Positions 1 to 10,910 are shown, counted from the stretch's first letter. The stretch is DNA of 64,000 nucleotides from Psychrobacter namhaensis (GCF_016107545.1 NZ_JABASS010000002.1:370394-434393), one strand, 5' to 3'. Notes: generated by a model not told the origin, from the letters alone. Numbers and translations: made by a program.

Positions 1-1
1 T

Positions 2-1123
2 GCAGTGTCTGTACTGGTCATTGCTTGTCCATGTGCGCTTGGTTTGGCCACGCCAGCAGCGATCATGGCGGGTATGGGTGTGGCGGCGCGCCATGGTGTT
101 TGGTTTAAGGACGCGCAAAGTCTTGAAGCCGCAGGTAACATCGATACGGTCGTGCTTGATAAAACAGGTACTTTGACTGTCGGTAAACCCTCTATTGTCG
201 ATCATGTCATGGTTGATAAGTCTTTGGCGGTCGATGATGTTTTACAGATTGCCGCCAGTGTCGAGGCGCACGCCAGCCATCCACTAGCCACTGCGCTCAT
301 CAATACGGCCGCAGAGCGTCACTTGCCGCTGTTAAACGTGAGCGACATTAGCGTGGTGAAAGGCGCGGGTATTCAAGCAAATATAGAAGGACTTGGGCTG
401 ATAAAAGTCGGTACAGCAGAGTTTGCTAACTTGACCTTGCCAAAGTTTATGCCAAAAGTATGGCAAATTGCCAGTACCGTTGCGATTAGCGTGAATGACG
501 AAGCGCTGGGTGCGTTTGCTCTGGCTGATGATTTAAAGGCGGATACGCCGCAAGCCATTACCGCCCTACAAGAGGCTGGTATCAAGGTTATTTTAATGAG
601 CGGTGATAAACAGTCGGTCGTCGACCATGTGGCAGGACAGCTAGGGATCAAACAAGCGTATGGGAAAATGAGTCCACGGGATAAAGCCAGTCAAATTGCT
701 TTATTGCAAACGGCAGGCCATAAAGTGGCGATGGCAGGAGACGGGGTTAATGATGCGCCAGCGATGGCAACCGCAGACGCCAGCTTTGCGATGTTCGAAG
801 GCACTGATGTGGCACAGCACAGTGCGTCTGCTCGCTTGATGGGTGAGTCGCTCATGCACATCGATGCGGCGCAAAAAATTGCGCAAGCAACGCTACGCAA
901 CATCAAGCAAAATCTATTTTTTGCCTTTATTTATAACTGCCTTGGTATTCCGCTTGCCGCCTTGGGCTTTTTAAATCCTATGATTGCCGCCGCTGCGATG
1001 GCGCTCAGCTCCATTTCAGTATTGATGAATGCCCTGCGTTTAACGCGGTTTAAGACAGAGGTGGAGTTAGACAATACCGTAACGGCCTCTCATATTAATA
1101 CTGACCGTACTTCCAAAGTATAA
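2..1123 (+). CDS. copA: Copper(I)-translocating P-type ATPase, C-terminal part (cut by window start)
   Basis: This is the C-terminal half of a P1B-type ATPase that pumps Cu(I) out of the cytoplasm across the inner membrane. The reading frame is open to the window edge, so the N-terminal metal-binding domains and first membrane helices lie outside. Visible in order are the membrane CPC metal site ([12 protein letters not shown]), the phosphorylation motif DKTGTLT, the P1B-specific SHPLA motif in the nucleotide domain, and the hinge motif GDGVNDAPA. The last helices carry YN and MALSS, which match the Cu(I) signature (YN in TM7, MxxSS in TM8) rather than the Zn/Cd type. The GTG at position 5 is not a real start because it sits just before the CPC helix. 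Regulator and chaperone genes are not visible. Copper specificity is inferred from motifs. Confidence 0.9.
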   Translation, partial: AVSVLVIACPCALGLATPAAIMAGMGVAARHGVWFKDAQSLEAAGNIDTVVLDKTGTLTVGKPSIVDHVMVDKSLAVDDVLQIAASVEAHASHPLATALINTAAERHLPLLNVSDISVVKGAGIQANIEGLGLIKVGTAEFANLTLPKFMPKVWQIASTVAISVNDEALGAFALADDLKADTPQAITALQEAGIKVILMSGDKQSVVDHVAGQLGIKQAYGKMSPRDKASQIALLQTAGHKVAMAGDGVNDAPAMATADASFAMFEGTDVAQHSASARLMGESLMHIDAAQKIAQATLRNIKQNLFFAFIYNCLGIPLAALGFLNPMIAAAAMALSSISVLMNALRLTRFKTEVELDNTVTASHINTDRTSKV

Positions 1124-2773
<1,650 letters not shown>

Positions 2774-2879
2774 TAAGCGAAGCTTATAGCCTACGCTAAG
2801 CAATATGTAATCATTGACGTTTACGTATTGCTCAGCTGGTTTTTATTTTATTGTCTCTATCGTTTGGCGTTATCCTTTT

Positions 2880-3188
2880 ATGAAATACTTTAGCCAATTT
2901 ATACTTCTCGCTTTAGCCGTCGCTGTCCTCTTAGGACTACAGTATCAGTATTGGCTGGGTGAAAATGGGCGCTTTGAGCACAATAAACTGCTGTCTCAAA
3001 TCGAAGAGCAACAACGCCTAAATGGAAACCAAGTGACCGCCAATAACTTGTTACGCACCGATGTGCATGACTTAAAAAATGGTCTTGAGGCTGTAGAAGA
3101 GCATGCCCGTTTAGACTTAGGTTTGATAAAGCCAAACGAAACTTTCGTCCAAGTGTCTACGGCTCCTACCACCCACAGTCGTTATTAA
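2880..3188 (+). CDS. ftsB: Cell division protein FtsB
   Basis: FtsB is a small bitopic divisome protein that binds FtsL and FtsQ and helps activate septal peptidoglycan synthesis. The ATG at 2880 gives 102 residues, the usual family length. An upstream in-frame start would add 22 unrelated residues, so I reject it. Residues 1-20 form one membrane helix, followed by a periplasmic coiled coil with the family pattern (YWLGENGRF, then polar heptads with LLRTDVHDLKNG) and the terminal EEHARLDLGLIKPNETFVQV, which matches the FtsB consensus of A-R-x-x-L-G-x-x-x-x-x-E-x-F. The position between eno and ispD supports the call. Confidence 0.93.
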   Translation: MKYFSQFILLALAVAVLLGLQYQYWLGENGRFEHNKLLSQIEEQQRLNGNQVTANNLLRTDVHDLKNGLEAVEEHARLDLGLIKPNETFVQVSTAPTTHSRY

Positions 3189-3311
3189 CCTCTCTTTTCA
3201 TGGTCATGAGCCGTTACTGATATTCATGCCTGTTCTTATCTGTAAGCTTCCACTGATTTTACCCATCATTTCTCTCCAACTAGACTATCCATATTGTCAT
3301 GGGATCAGACC

Positions 3312-4085
3312 ATGAGTATTAATGAAAATTGCCTTACGAACACCACTCCTACCGTCCATGCCATGATTGTTGCTGCTGGTCGCGGCAGTCGTTTTGGGGC
3401 GTCTATTGCCAAGCAATATACCATGCTGCAAGGGCAGACATTGCTACAGCATAGCGTGGCAAGGCTGGCTCGTAGTGCTTATATAGATCAATGCCTATTG
3501 GTCGTGGCAGCAGATGATCGTACGGCGCAGACGCTCGATTTTACGATTCCTGTAGCGTATGCCACGGGCGGTACCGAGCGTTGGCAATCTGTACAAGCAG
3601 GAGTCGCGGCCATTAGTCTTACAGGCGCTGCTGACTCAGATTTAGTACTGATTCATGATGCTGCGCGTCCTGCCGTGCCTAGTTGCGATATTGATCGGGT
3701 CGTTGAAACGGCAATGACAGAACCGTATGGCGCTATCTTAGCGACACCAGTAGCTGATACCCTAAAACTATCCTACACACCGCCCAGCCCGCAATCTGAG
3801 CTTATACATGATCATATAGAGCAGACCCCATCCTTTTATATCAAACAAACCATCGACCGCACGCACACGTGGCAAGCACAAACGCCGCAAGTGTTCCGAC
3901 TAGGACAGTTAAGACAAGTACTCACGCATGTGGCTAAGCAGCAACTTAGTATTACCGATGAAGCCAGTGCTTTTGAACACTTAAGTCTGCCGATTCGCTT
4001 AGTGACGGGTAGTCGCCAAAATATTAAGTTGACGTACCCCGATGACGCGGTACTCCTAACAGCGATTCTTGCTGCTCAATCCTAG
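3312..4085 (+). CDS. ispD: 2-C-methyl-D-erythritol 4-phosphate cytidylyltransferase
   Basis: IspD transfers CMP from CTP to methylerythritol 4-phosphate, the third step of the non-mevalonate isoprenoid pathway. The nucleotide-binding loop AAGRGSRFG with the downstream AKQY lysine, the LIHDAARP signature and the C-terminal NIKLTYPDD region are all present. The ATG at 3312 is preferred over a TTG at 3294. With it the protein has 257 residues, somewhat longer than the usual 230 because of a 17-residue leader and a short insert (PPSPQSE) after the substrate loop. It lies directly downstream of ftsB as in E. coli. There is no ispF behind it. Confidence 0.94.
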   Translation: MSINENCLTNTTPTVHAMIVAAGRGSRFGASIAKQYTMLQGQTLLQHSVARLARSAYIDQCLLVVAADDRTAQTLDFTIPVAYATGGTERWQSVQAGVAAISLTGAADSDLVLIHDAARPAVPSCDIDRVVETAMTEPYGAILATPVADTLKLSYTPPSPQSELIHDHIEQTPSFYIKQTIDRTHTWQAQTPQVFRLGQLRQVLTHVAKQQLSITDEASAFEHLSLPIRLVTGSRQNIKLTYPDDAVLLTAILAAQS

Positions 4086-4390
4086 TTTTTCTACAGTACG
4101 GTACTATCACTTCACCCTATTACTGCCGCTCAAACGGTATGGCAGCTCACACATATGGCTACCTGACCGACTATTTAGTACTATTAATAAATCAATTAAG
4201 ATAAACATATGTTGCTTTGATGACCGAACTAGCATATGATGTAACCAACTTAATACAATTAATATAAACATTTATAAAATCAATAATATACAAGCCAAGT
4301 TGATGTGATCAAAGGTTTTGTCTCTATGTTTTTTTCTAAAGTTAGTATGGTTGTTTTAGCTACATTTACCTAATAATAGGGAGAAGCTGA
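4086..4390. other. AT-rich gap before the BLUF gene
   Basis: This 305-base gap is visibly AT-rich and has no plausible gene. It should carry the BLUF-gene promoter, but I find no pair of well-spaced hexamers that I would defend. Confidence 0.4.
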
Positions 4391-4999
4391 TTGTCAACAA
4401 TCAATGATTCTACAAACCCAGTAACGCCAGATCTCTGCCAGCTTGTGTATCTGAGCCATATTACTTCGACTGGTCTTTCAAATTCCAGCACGCTTAACGA
4501 CATCGCAGAAGTCGCAATTAAGCATAACAAAGTGGATAATATTACTGGTATTCTTTGCTACGGCAATGGCTACTTCTTACAATGTGTGGAAGGTACTGAG
4601 CAAGCATTGACCAATCTTAAGAATCGCTTGTTGGTAGATGATCGACACAAGGACTTACAAATACTAGATTTTTCAGCACTGGCAGAACGCCGTTTTGCCG
4701 GTTGGTCACTACGCTCTATTACGCTTGAACGTTGGATGATTAATGAGCCTAAGCTTAAACCATTTATGCCATTTAAGCCCGATCGTTGGGACACTAATGA
4801 ATGTCAGCAGTTTTTAGACATTTTGCAAGGCTATTACGAAGAACAAGTCAGAAGCGGAGATACGGATACGCAGCCTATAAAGTACAATACGTTAGGTATA
4901 ACGTTGGGTAAGGTAGTAGGGCAGCATCAGGCCTTTTTCTTAATACAGACCATACTTGGTGGCTTAATTGTATTAGCATTACTCTGGTTGCTGCTATAA
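4391..4999 (+). CDS. BLUF-domain blue-light sensor with C-terminal membrane helix
   Basis: This is a flavin-binding BLUF photoreceptor protein. Residues about 16-110 form the BLUF domain. The flavin-contacting Tyr20, Asn46 and Gln64 (in GYFLQCVEGTE) are present, with the ITGIL strand between them and the GWSL segment that carries the Trp of the signalling strand. The C-terminus ends in one hydrophobic helix (about residues 180-202, AFFLIQTILGG onward), so the sensor is probably tail-anchored in the inner membrane. The start is TTG at 4391: an in-frame stop is directly upstream, GGGAG sits 7 bases before it, and there is no ATG before the domain begins. Typical short BLUF proteins of Moraxellaceae (for example BlsA of Acinetobacter) are soluble, so the anchor is notable. 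No effector domain is visible. It appears to be a single-gene transcript. Confidence 0.9.
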   Translation: MSTINDSTNPVTPDLCQLVYLSHITSTGLSNSSTLNDIAEVAIKHNKVDNITGILCYGNGYFLQCVEGTEQALTNLKNRLLVDDRHKDLQILDFSALAERRFAGWSLRSITLERWMINEPKLKPFMPFKPDRWDTNECQQFLDILQGYYEEQVRSGDTDTQPIKYNTLGITLGKVVGQHQAFFLIQTILGGLIVLALLWLLL

Positions 5000-5042
5000 A
5001 GTAAAATTGGATGTTTGTTGTATAAATCGTATTGGATCGTAA

Positions 5043-5070
5043 AAGTCAGCATTCTGTGCTGGCTTTTTTA
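5043..5070 (+). terminator. Intrinsic terminator after BLUF gene
   Basis: A GTCAGCA / TGCTGGC stem with a four-base loop is followed by a run of six T on the + strand, 45 bases after the BLUF stop codon. Confidence 0.7.
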
Positions 5071-5188
5071 TTTGGATAACTACAGTCATGTTATCTTAGG
5101 GGTGATGTATAGTAAACCGTTAGACGCTAGAGCTACTAAGACTGGCGGTAATAAGAGAGCTGCTAAGAGAGTAGAAACAAACAGGCAT

Positions 5189-5227
5189 AAAAAAGCCCAA
5201 TCACGATACGTTGTGATTGGGCTTTTT
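5189..5227 (-). terminator. Terminator of tRNA-Glu (works in both directions)
   Basis: A perfect 15-base inverted repeat (arms 5190-5204 and 5213-5227, GC core GCCCAATCAC) is flanked by A and T runs, so it can stop transcription on either strand. It lies about 70 bases beyond the 3' end of the tRNA gene. Confidence 0.85.
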
Positions 5228-5293
5228 GGTGGTACGCTTATTAGTCTTATTGAGTGCTTTACTGCAAACTTGCTAATAAGTGACGCCAAATAG

Positions 5294-5369
5294 TGGCGTC
5301 CCCAGGGGGATTCGAACCCCCGTTACCGCCGTGAAAGGGCGGTGTCCTAGGCCTCTAGACGATGGGGAC
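5294..5369 (-). tRNA. tRNA-Glu (anticodon TTC)
   Basis: On the minus strand the sequence folds as a cloverleaf of 76 bases with encoded CCA. The acceptor GTCCCCA pairs with TGGGGAC, the anticodon loop CCTTTCACG carries TTC, and the T loop reads GGTTCGAATCC. A promoter and a terminator flank it, so it is transcribed alone. Confidence 0.97.
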
Positions 5370-5418
5370 TAGTAACAACACTTCAACTGCTTTCACCATT
5401 TATGCTGAAGTGGTGCGT

Positions 5419-5447
5419 ATTCTAATAGCGTCCACGTTTTCTGTCAA
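5419..5447 (-). promoter_or_regulatory. Promoter of tRNA-Glu
   Basis: Minus strand: a perfect TTGACA (5447-5442) and TAGAAT (5424-5419) are separated by exactly 17 bases, about 50 bases upstream of the tRNA 5' end. It overlaps the last codons of the small membrane protein gene on the same strand. Confidence 0.8.
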
Positions 5448-5619
5448 GCCTTTTTCTTCTTCTTTTTAAAATTAAATATCTTTTTTTGATGGCACGGCGA
5501 GGATGCAAGTCATTACGCTTTAAATGGTGCCGAATCCATAAAGAAGTACAAGCGCTAATGGTCAGCGCGAGCAGCATATAACCGAGAATAGTACCCCATA
5601 ATTTGAGCTGTGGATCCAT
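5422..5619 (-). CDS. Small basic single-pass membrane protein, function unknown
   Basis: I do not recognise this 65-residue protein. An ATG at 5619 is preceded by a very strong ribosome-binding site (GGAGGG, 8-base spacing), which argues that it is expressed. An upstream in-frame ATG would add 25 residues but lacks such a site. After a short N-terminal segment there is one membrane helix (about residues 8-27, GTILGYMLLALTISACTS). The remainder is strongly basic, ending RRRKRLDRKRGRY, so the C-terminus is expected in the cytoplasm and could bind nucleic acid or acidic lipids. The stop codon lies inside the tRNA-Glu promoter. Neighbours give no functional hint. Confidence 0.65.
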   Translation of the reverse strand: MDPQLKLWGTILGYMLLALTISACTSLWIRHHLKRNDLHPRRAIKKRYLILKRRRKRLDRKRGRY

Positions 5620-5926
5620 GATAAAGTCCCTCCTATTAAGCCTCGATAGCATAAGAGCTTTCGCTATCAAGGCAGTGTGGGCAACTGAAACCATCTGTAG
5701 GGTACGACGACATCGTTTTAACGTAGATTTTTACCGGCCAACCACTCGTCCTAACCTTTGAGCTATTGGTCCAAACCGCCTACTCAACGCTTGGATAAGA
5801 GGCTTACCTGCTTATGCTGACGTCAATCATTCCCTATTGATTGCAACACTAAGATGTTAAAGTCATCAAGTATTACAAATAGCACTATTATGAAAGGTTA
5901 GCAACATGTGATGTGTGATAAGTGAC
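5620..5926. other. Gap between small membrane gene and rnt
   Basis: I see no coding potential or RNA gene in these 307 bases. They lie between rnt and the small membrane gene, both on the minus strand, and should hold the promoter of the latter. I see no terminator for rnt. Confidence 0.4.
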
Positions 5927-6718
5927 TTATTTACTTTCACTGTCGACCGTTTCTTCTTTGGTCTGCTCAGCATGCATCGCATTCGTTAGCATAGGGTAGT
6001 GATTTAAAATGTGACAAAACAGCTCGGCAGTTTTTTGCGTATCATACAGAGCAGAATGGGCATCTTTACCATCGAAATCCAGCCCCGCTGCCTTACAAGC
6101 ACGTGCCAACACTGTCTGGCCAAACGCTAATGCTGATAAGGTCACGGTATCAAATACTGAAAAATTATGAAAAGGGTTGTGGTTTTTGCTGTTGGTACGT
6201 AGCACCGCCGCATTTAAAAATGCCAAATCAAAATGGGCATTGTGTCCAATTAAGACGCACTGACGGCAGTCTTCAGCACGGCGCACTTCTTTTAAGCCCT
6301 TAAAAATACGGCGTAGGGCCGTTTTTTCATCTTCGGCAATCGCTTTACGCAGTGGGTTTTTAGGATCGATACCCGTAAAGGCAAGCGCGCTTGGTTCTAA
6401 ATTTGCGCCCTCGAAAGGCTCTATATGCGCATTAAAGGCCTCACCTGGATAAAAGACACCTTGCTCATTAAGGAGTACCGGAATACAAGCGATTTCTAAT
6501 AGGGCATCCGTTTGCGCATTAAAACCTGCTGTCTCAACATCCACGACGACAGGCAAAAACTTACGAAAACGGTCTTTTAAGCTCATTGGCACTTGTTCTG
6601 CTGTTGCCGTCTCTTCTGTATGACTGCTTGCAGCAACCTTGAGACTATTTTCTAAGGGGTTGTCTAAATTACTTGCTGAGTTACCGTCAGATAGGGTGGC
6701 GTCATTTTGAATGGTCAT
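5927..6718 (-). CDS. rnt: Ribonuclease T
   Basis: RNase T is a DEDDh 3'-5' exoribonuclease that trims the 3' ends of tRNA and other stable RNAs. The four acidic residues and the histidine are visible: VVVDVETAGF (Asp, Glu), GHNAHFDLAFL (Asp) and DAHSALYDTQKTAELF (His, Asp). Family features KxxxxAGLxFDGKDAHSALYDT and the tRNA-binding basic strip are present. The protein has 263 residues against about 215 in E. coli. The excess is an N-terminal, low-complexity acidic leader of roughly 45 residues before SLKDRFRKFLPVVVD, so translation may in fact begin further in at the Met of MSLKDRFRKF, although I see no strong ribosome-binding site for either. It lies 139 bases downstream of pyrC on the same strand, the usual pyrC-rnt order. 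Confidence 0.92.
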   Translation of the reverse strand: MTIQNDATLSDGNSASNLDNPLENSLKVAASSHTEETATAEQVPMSLKDRFRKFLPVVVDVETAGFNAQTDALLEIACIPVLLNEQGVFYPGEAFNAHIEPFEGANLEPSALAFTGIDPKNPLRKAIAEDEKTALRRIFKGLKEVRRAEDCRQCVLIGHNAHFDLAFLNAAVLRTNSKNHNPFHNFSVFDTVTLSALAFGQTVLARACKAAGLDFDGKDAHSALYDTQKTAELFCHILNHYPMLTNAMHAEQTKEETVDSESK

Positions 6719-6773
6719 ATCAGGTTAAATCGCTTTTATCAGTCGTACTGTTATATTGAATTACATAAGAATC

Positions 6774-6828
6774 ATCCTATGATATAAGTCACACCGCTTA
6801 CTAGCAGGCGTCATTTATATCATAGGAT
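6774..6828. repeat. 14-base perfect inverted repeat between pyrC and rnt
   Basis: Arms 6774-6787 and 6815-6828 are perfect reverse complements (ATCCTATGATATAA) with a 27-base loop. The stem is AT-rich and has no T-run after it on the minus strand, so it is not a classic terminator. It could be an mRNA stability element or processing hairpin between the two genes, or a small palindromic repeat. Confidence 0.7.
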
Positions 6829-6857
6829 TAAGTGTGGGTAGTCTTACTTAATCAGCG

Positions 6858-7928
6858 TTACGCTTTAAGAGACCAAGGTAGTATCTCACCAGCCATCAGC
6901 GGTGTGAGTCGTCCACCATCAAAATAAGGATAGTCTGCTGGCACTTGCATAGGCGTGTTGACCAGAGTAATCGTACTCTCATTGACTGGTAGGCCATAAA
7001 ACTGGGCGCCAAAACGGCTGGCAAAGCCCTCTAGTTTGTCTATTTTGCCGACACTATCAAAAGCGGTGGCGTATAGTGGCAACGCAGTAGCAGCGCTATA
7101 GCAGCCTGCACAGCCGCAAGCCGCTTCTTTTTTATCCGTCGCATGCGGGGCAGAGTCAGTGCCTAAGAAGAACTTTGGATTGCCACTGGTCGCGACGTCT
7201 AATAACACTCTTTGATGGCTTTCACGCTTTAAGATAGGTAAGCAATAAAAATGTGGTTTGATGCCACCGACCAATAGATGGTTGCGGTTAAACATGAGAT
7301 GTTGCGGCGTAATGGTGGCTGCAATTTGGTTGCCTTGAGCCAAGACAAAATCTGCTGCATCACTGGTGGTAATGTGTTCCATGACGATTTTTAACGTGGG
7401 GAATTTGACGATAATTTGTGCCAATACCTCATCTAAAAAACGTTTCTCACGGTCGAAAATATCTACATGATCTTGAGTGACTTCGCCATGGAGTAATAAG
7501 GGCAAATTGTATTTTTCTAGCGCTTCAAAAACATCGACGCAAGCATTGATATCAGTGACGCCATCAGCAGAGTTGGTGGTTGCTCCCGCAGGATAGAGCT
7601 TGACTGCTTGCACGATACCTGACCGCGCGGCCATTTCAATATCTTGTACGCTGGTGTGGTCTGTTAAATATAAGGTCATACGCGGATCAAAGGCGGCTTT
7701 TCGCTCAGCACTCAGATCACTGGCCTGTAGCTGCTCTACGATACGGGCACGATAGGCAAGCGCGTCATCGACATGCTTAACTGGTGGCACGAGGTTTGGC
7801 ATGCAAATGACACGGTTAAAGCTGCTTGCAGCGTGAGGTACGGTCGTGCTCAACGCTTTGCCGTCACGCAGATGAATGTGCCAATCGTCTGGCTGAAGGA
7901 GGGTCAATTCTCTAATCGAATCAGTCAT
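6858..7928 (-). CDS. pyrC: Dihydroorotase (class II)
   Basis: PyrC cyclises N-carbamoyl-aspartate to dihydroorotate in pyrimidine synthesis. It has 356 residues (E. coli 348) with the class II zinc site: [10 protein letters not shown] (HxH), the carbamylated lysine in [13 protein letters not shown], the histidines in LLLHGEV and IVMEHITT, and the catalytic aspartate in [15 protein letters not shown] matches the family loop. The start at 7928 lacks a strong ribosome-binding site, but the next residues match the family N-terminus. Its promoter should lie in the divergent gap with argG. Confidence 0.96.
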   Translation of the reverse strand: MTDSIRELTLLQPDDWHIHLRDGKALSTTVPHAASSFNRVICMPNLVPPVKHVDDALAYRARIVEQLQASDLSAERKAAFDPRMTLYLTDHTSVQDIEMAARSGIVQAVKLYPAGATTNSADGVTDINACVDVFEALEKYNLPLLLHGEVTQDHVDIFDREKRFLDEVLAQIIVKFPTLKIVMEHITTSDAADFVLAQGNQIAATITPQHLMFNRNHLLVGGIKPHFYCLPILKRESHQRVLLDVATSGNPKFFLGTDSAPHATDKKEAACGCAGCYSAATALPLYATAFDSVGKIDKLEGFASRFGAQFYGLPVNESTITLVNTPMQVPADYPYFDGGRLTPLMAGEILPWSLKA

Positions 7929-8255
7929 AATGTCGTAGCGCTCTGTGTCGTCATATATGGGGATAAAGGGGAGGGGTGCTGTGTGCTTATCATAACAGAT
8001 TTGCCTACTTGACTAAATATGCCGCTCACTATCGACACATAATTCATAAATGACTTTTTTAACTTTTTTGCATTAAACAGCACTTAAGTACAGATGGTTA
8101 CAGTGCGCTAACGCAAAAGTTAGACCAAAAGCTCGCGCCTTATAGCAGTGGCACTTTTGCCTATAGTAAATATGATGTACACTGAGCAAGTAATTTATCT
8201 TTTGTTTGAATCTTAGCGCTTTCACTAAAACTACATTTCATAATAGGAGTTATTC
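7929..8255. other. Divergent promoter region pyrC / argG
   Basis: This 327-base non-coding region lies between two divergent biosynthetic genes. A TATGAT at 8171-8176 is a possible -10 for argG, but the matching -35 is poor. I looked for an ArgR box (AATTCA/TGAATT pairs) and found only isolated half-sites. Confidence 0.45.
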
Positions 8256-9494
8256 ATGGCTCAACTTGATCCAAAAAATATTAATAAAATCGTATTGGCA
8301 TATTCAGGTGGCCTCGATACCTCCATCATTGCTAAATGGCTGCAAGAAACCTACGATGCAGAAGTGATTACCTTTACCGCGGACATCGGTCAGGGTGAAG
8401 AAGTTGAGCCAGCACGCGCGAAGGCTAAGGCCATGGGTATCAAAAACATCTACATCGAAGACTTACGTGAAGAATTTGCGCGTGATTACGTGTTTCCCAT
8501 GTTCCGTGCCAATGCCATCTATGAAGGTGAGTATTTACTAGGCACTTCTATCGCGCGGCCGTTGATTGCCAAGCGTTTGGTTGAGATTGCAAAAGAGCAC
8601 AATGCCGATGCCATCAGCCATGGTGCGACCGGTAAAGGGAACGATCAAGTACGTTTTGAGCTGGGCGCTGTTGCCTTGTCACCAGATGTTGTGACGATTG
8701 CTCCTTGGCGTGAATGGGATTTATCGAGCCGTGAAAGCTTAATGCAATATGCCAAAGAGCATGACATTGCGATTGACTATGCGGGCAATACAAAAAAATC
8801 TCCTTACTCAATGGATGCCAACCTTCTACACATCTCTTATGAAGGTGGTATTTTAGAAGATCCATATGCCGAAGCAGAAGAAGACATGTGGCGCTGGTCT
8901 GTCAGCCCAGAACAAGCACCTGATGAGGCGCAGTATCTAGAAATAGAGTACAAAAAAGGCGATATCGTTGCCATCGATGGTGAGGCGCTTAAGCCTTATG
9001 AGGTGATGATTAAGCTGAATGAAATCGGCGGTAAGCACGGTATTGGTCGTTTAGATATCGTTGAAAACCGTTACGTCGGTATGAAGTCACGTGGTTGCTA
9101 CGAGACGCCAGCTGGCACCATCATGCTCAAAGCCCATCGCGGTATCGAGTCACTAACGCTTGATCGCGAAGCCGCCCATCTAAAAGATGAGCTCATGCCA
9201 CGCTATGCAAAAATCATCTACAACGGCTACTGGTTCAGCCCTGAGCGTATGATGTTGCAAGCATTGATTGACAAGTCGCAAGAATACGTCAACGGAACAG
9301 TACGTGTGAAGCTCTATAAAGGCAGCGTAAGCGTAGTCGGTCGTAAGTCAGATGATTCGTTGTTTGATGAAAAGATCGCGACTTTTGAAGACGATGCAGG
9401 CGCTTACGATCAAAAAGACGCAGAAGGCTTTATCCGTCTAAACGGTCTACGTCTAGCGATCGAAGCGAGCCGTGGTCGCGACTTATCAAAGTAA
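8256..9494 (+). CDS. argG: Argininosuccinate synthase
   Basis: ArgG condenses citrulline and aspartate with ATP to argininosuccinate, the penultimate step of arginine synthesis. The ATP pyrophosphatase loop [11 protein letters not shown], the citrulline- and aspartate-binding region ([23 protein letters not shown]), and APWREWD, GYWFSPE and RVKLYKGS are all intact. The length of 412 residues is that of the common 400-residue subclass rather than the 447-residue E. coli enzyme. The ATG at 8256 has TAGGAG 7 bases upstream. It is a single gene followed by a strong terminator. Confidence 0.97.
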   Translation: MAQLDPKNINKIVLAYSGGLDTSIIAKWLQETYDAEVITFTADIGQGEEVEPARAKAKAMGIKNIYIEDLREEFARDYVFPMFRANAIYEGEYLLGTSIARPLIAKRLVEIAKEHNADAISHGATGKGNDQVRFELGAVALSPDVVTIAPWREWDLSSRESLMQYAKEHDIAIDYAGNTKKSPYSMDANLLHISYEGGILEDPYAEAEEDMWRWSVSPEQAPDEAQYLEIEYKKGDIVAIDGEALKPYEVMIKLNEIGGKHGIGRLDIVENRYVGMKSRGCYETPAGTIMLKAHRGIESLTLDREAAHLKDELMPRYAKIIYNGYWFSPERMMLQALIDKSQEYVNGTVRVKLYKGSVSVVGRKSDDSLFDEKIATFEDDAGAYDQKDAEGFIRLNGLRLAIEASRGRDLSK

Positions 9495-9542
9495 GTTTGT
9501 CACGGCTTAGTGGTTCATAAAGCGCTAATACTTATATAAGAC

Positions 9543-9578
9543 ACAGAGGCACTATTGATATAGTGCCTCTGTTTTTTT
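9543..9578 (+). terminator. Intrinsic terminator after argG
   Basis: A perfect 12-base stem (ACAGAGGCACTA with its complement) with a six-base loop is followed by seven T, about 50 bases after the argG stop codon. Confidence 0.9.
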
Positions 9579-9638
9579 ATGGCGATTAGGCTTTTATCAA
9601 GGCAGTTTTACGCACAAATGATGGATTGCCATTCTTTT

Positions 9639-10910
9639 CTAGTGGTCTTTTACGGCAGCTTCACTGTCAGGTTCGTCTTCGTCTACCCTGACAATAGCAA
9701 CATCTTGTTGCTCACGCTCATTGATAGCGTCTTGCTCCAATACCTCTTCTGTTGCCAGAATAACCCCATCAGATCTTTGCGTTTGGTATTTAAGGGTAGC
9801 GAGGGCACCCAGTACACCGATGACCAGAATAATGATGAGTATAACGGGGTTTTTCCAGAGAGGCGTTGTTGCCTCGTATTCAATCGGTTTCTCACTAATC
9901 GTGGTGGGGGTATTGTCGCTATTACCACCGATCAACCCCAAGCTAACCAAAGGTGGTTTTGGTGGATTGGCAGGTTCAGAGTTCACCCGTAGTCGATTGC
10001 GACTTAAATAGATATCAGATATTTTAGCAAGCTGCAGCAACCAGCGTTGATGCGGTAACGTAATGGCGCGCATTTCTGCAAACACTAACGTGTCATTATG
10101 GCGTCCTTGCGGCAAGTTATCAGGTGAGCGCCCGATGGCTTTTAAATAATTGCCAGTTGCCATCTGCATGTCTTGGACGGGGTCCTGTTTTTTAGGCTGA
10201 TATGAGGTCAGCTCATACCAGTAAGGGTCAAAAGGTGGCGGGGTGATTAATGGCTGTTCAGCGTTTAATGGTTTATGCTCTGCGGCATTCTCTGCGTTGT
10301 TTTCTACAGACGCTGCTAGTGCGGTAGACCCGTTGTCATTCCCGTTCTCATTGTCCGGTAATGTGGTAGATACCGCTGGCGCCTGCTCCGCTGTAAAGCG
10401 TGCTGCCGCTAAAAATTGTGGTTGTAAGGCAAACCATTTATTAATCTCATCAATGTCAAGTTGACTGTATTCTGCTAAGATCGCCAGTTCGCGTAGTACG
10501 ATCACGCATAAAGCAGTTAGTAAAATTTGGATTTTTTGCGCTGATACGTCGATTTTTGTGGCAATATGATCGCACGCTTTGATCACACGCGCACTGTCAT
10601 GAAATATGGCGTCCGCGGCATCATGGCGATGATACAACGTCGCGTTGATCGTCGCAAAATTCATAGAATTATACTGACGTAGCTCTTTGACCGCGCTACG
10701 TCCAAACAGTTTTTTGCTGACCGCTTGCCCTTGATGGTGCTGATGATAAGAAAGAAGCGCACTAATAATGGCCTGTAAGCTGGCGTCCATCGCTAATCGC
10801 GCTTGTGGTAATGATAGCTGGGCGGCATCTGCCAACAGGGACAGCATAGGTATAGTATCTTGATATAGAAAATCATACATCGACACACGTGTCGGTGAAA
10901 TAGTCGTCAT
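9639..10910 (-). CDS. Unrecognised 423-residue protein with one C-terminal membrane helix
   Basis: I do not recognise this protein with certainty. Residues about 1-175 are predicted mostly alpha-helical, with a repeated pattern of small residues and leucines (LPQARLAMDASLQAIISALL, then KKLFGRSAVKEL) that loosely recalls DUF937-type helical domains. Residues 175-230 form an Asn/Glu/Ala-rich linker. A second conserved-looking block (PFDPYWYELTSYQPKKQD to MRAITLPHQRWLLQLAKIS) follows. A single membrane helix lies at about 353-373 (PVILIIILVIGVLGALATL), leaving an acidic tail of about 47 residues. There is no signal peptide, so the large N-terminal part is probably cytoplasmic. It is transcribed alone and converges on the argG terminator. 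Confidence 0.75.
   Translation of the reverse strand: MTTISPTRVSMYDFLYQDTIPMLSLLADAAQLSLPQARLAMDASLQAIISALLSYHQHHQGQAVSKKLFGRSAVKELRQYNSMNFATINATLYHRHDAADAIFHDSARVIKACDHIATKIDVSAQKIQILLTALCVIVLRELAILAEYSQLDIDEINKWFALQPQFLAAARFTAEQAPAVSTTLPDNENGNDNGSTALAASVENNAENAAEHKPLNAEQPLITPPPFDPYWYELTSYQPKKQDPVQDMQMATGNYLKAIGRSPDNLPQGRHNDTLVFAEMRAITLPHQRWLLQLAKISDIYLSRNRLRVNSEPANPPKPPLVSLGLIGGNSDNTPTTISEKPIEYEATTPLWKNPVILIIILVIGVLGALATLKYQTQRSDGVILATEEVLEQDAINEREQQDVAIVRVDEDEPDSEAAVKDH

Noticed and set aside
5015..5293. 92-codon + strand frame after the BLUF gene
   Set aside because: It runs through two terminators and has no ribosome-binding site; base composition does not look coding.
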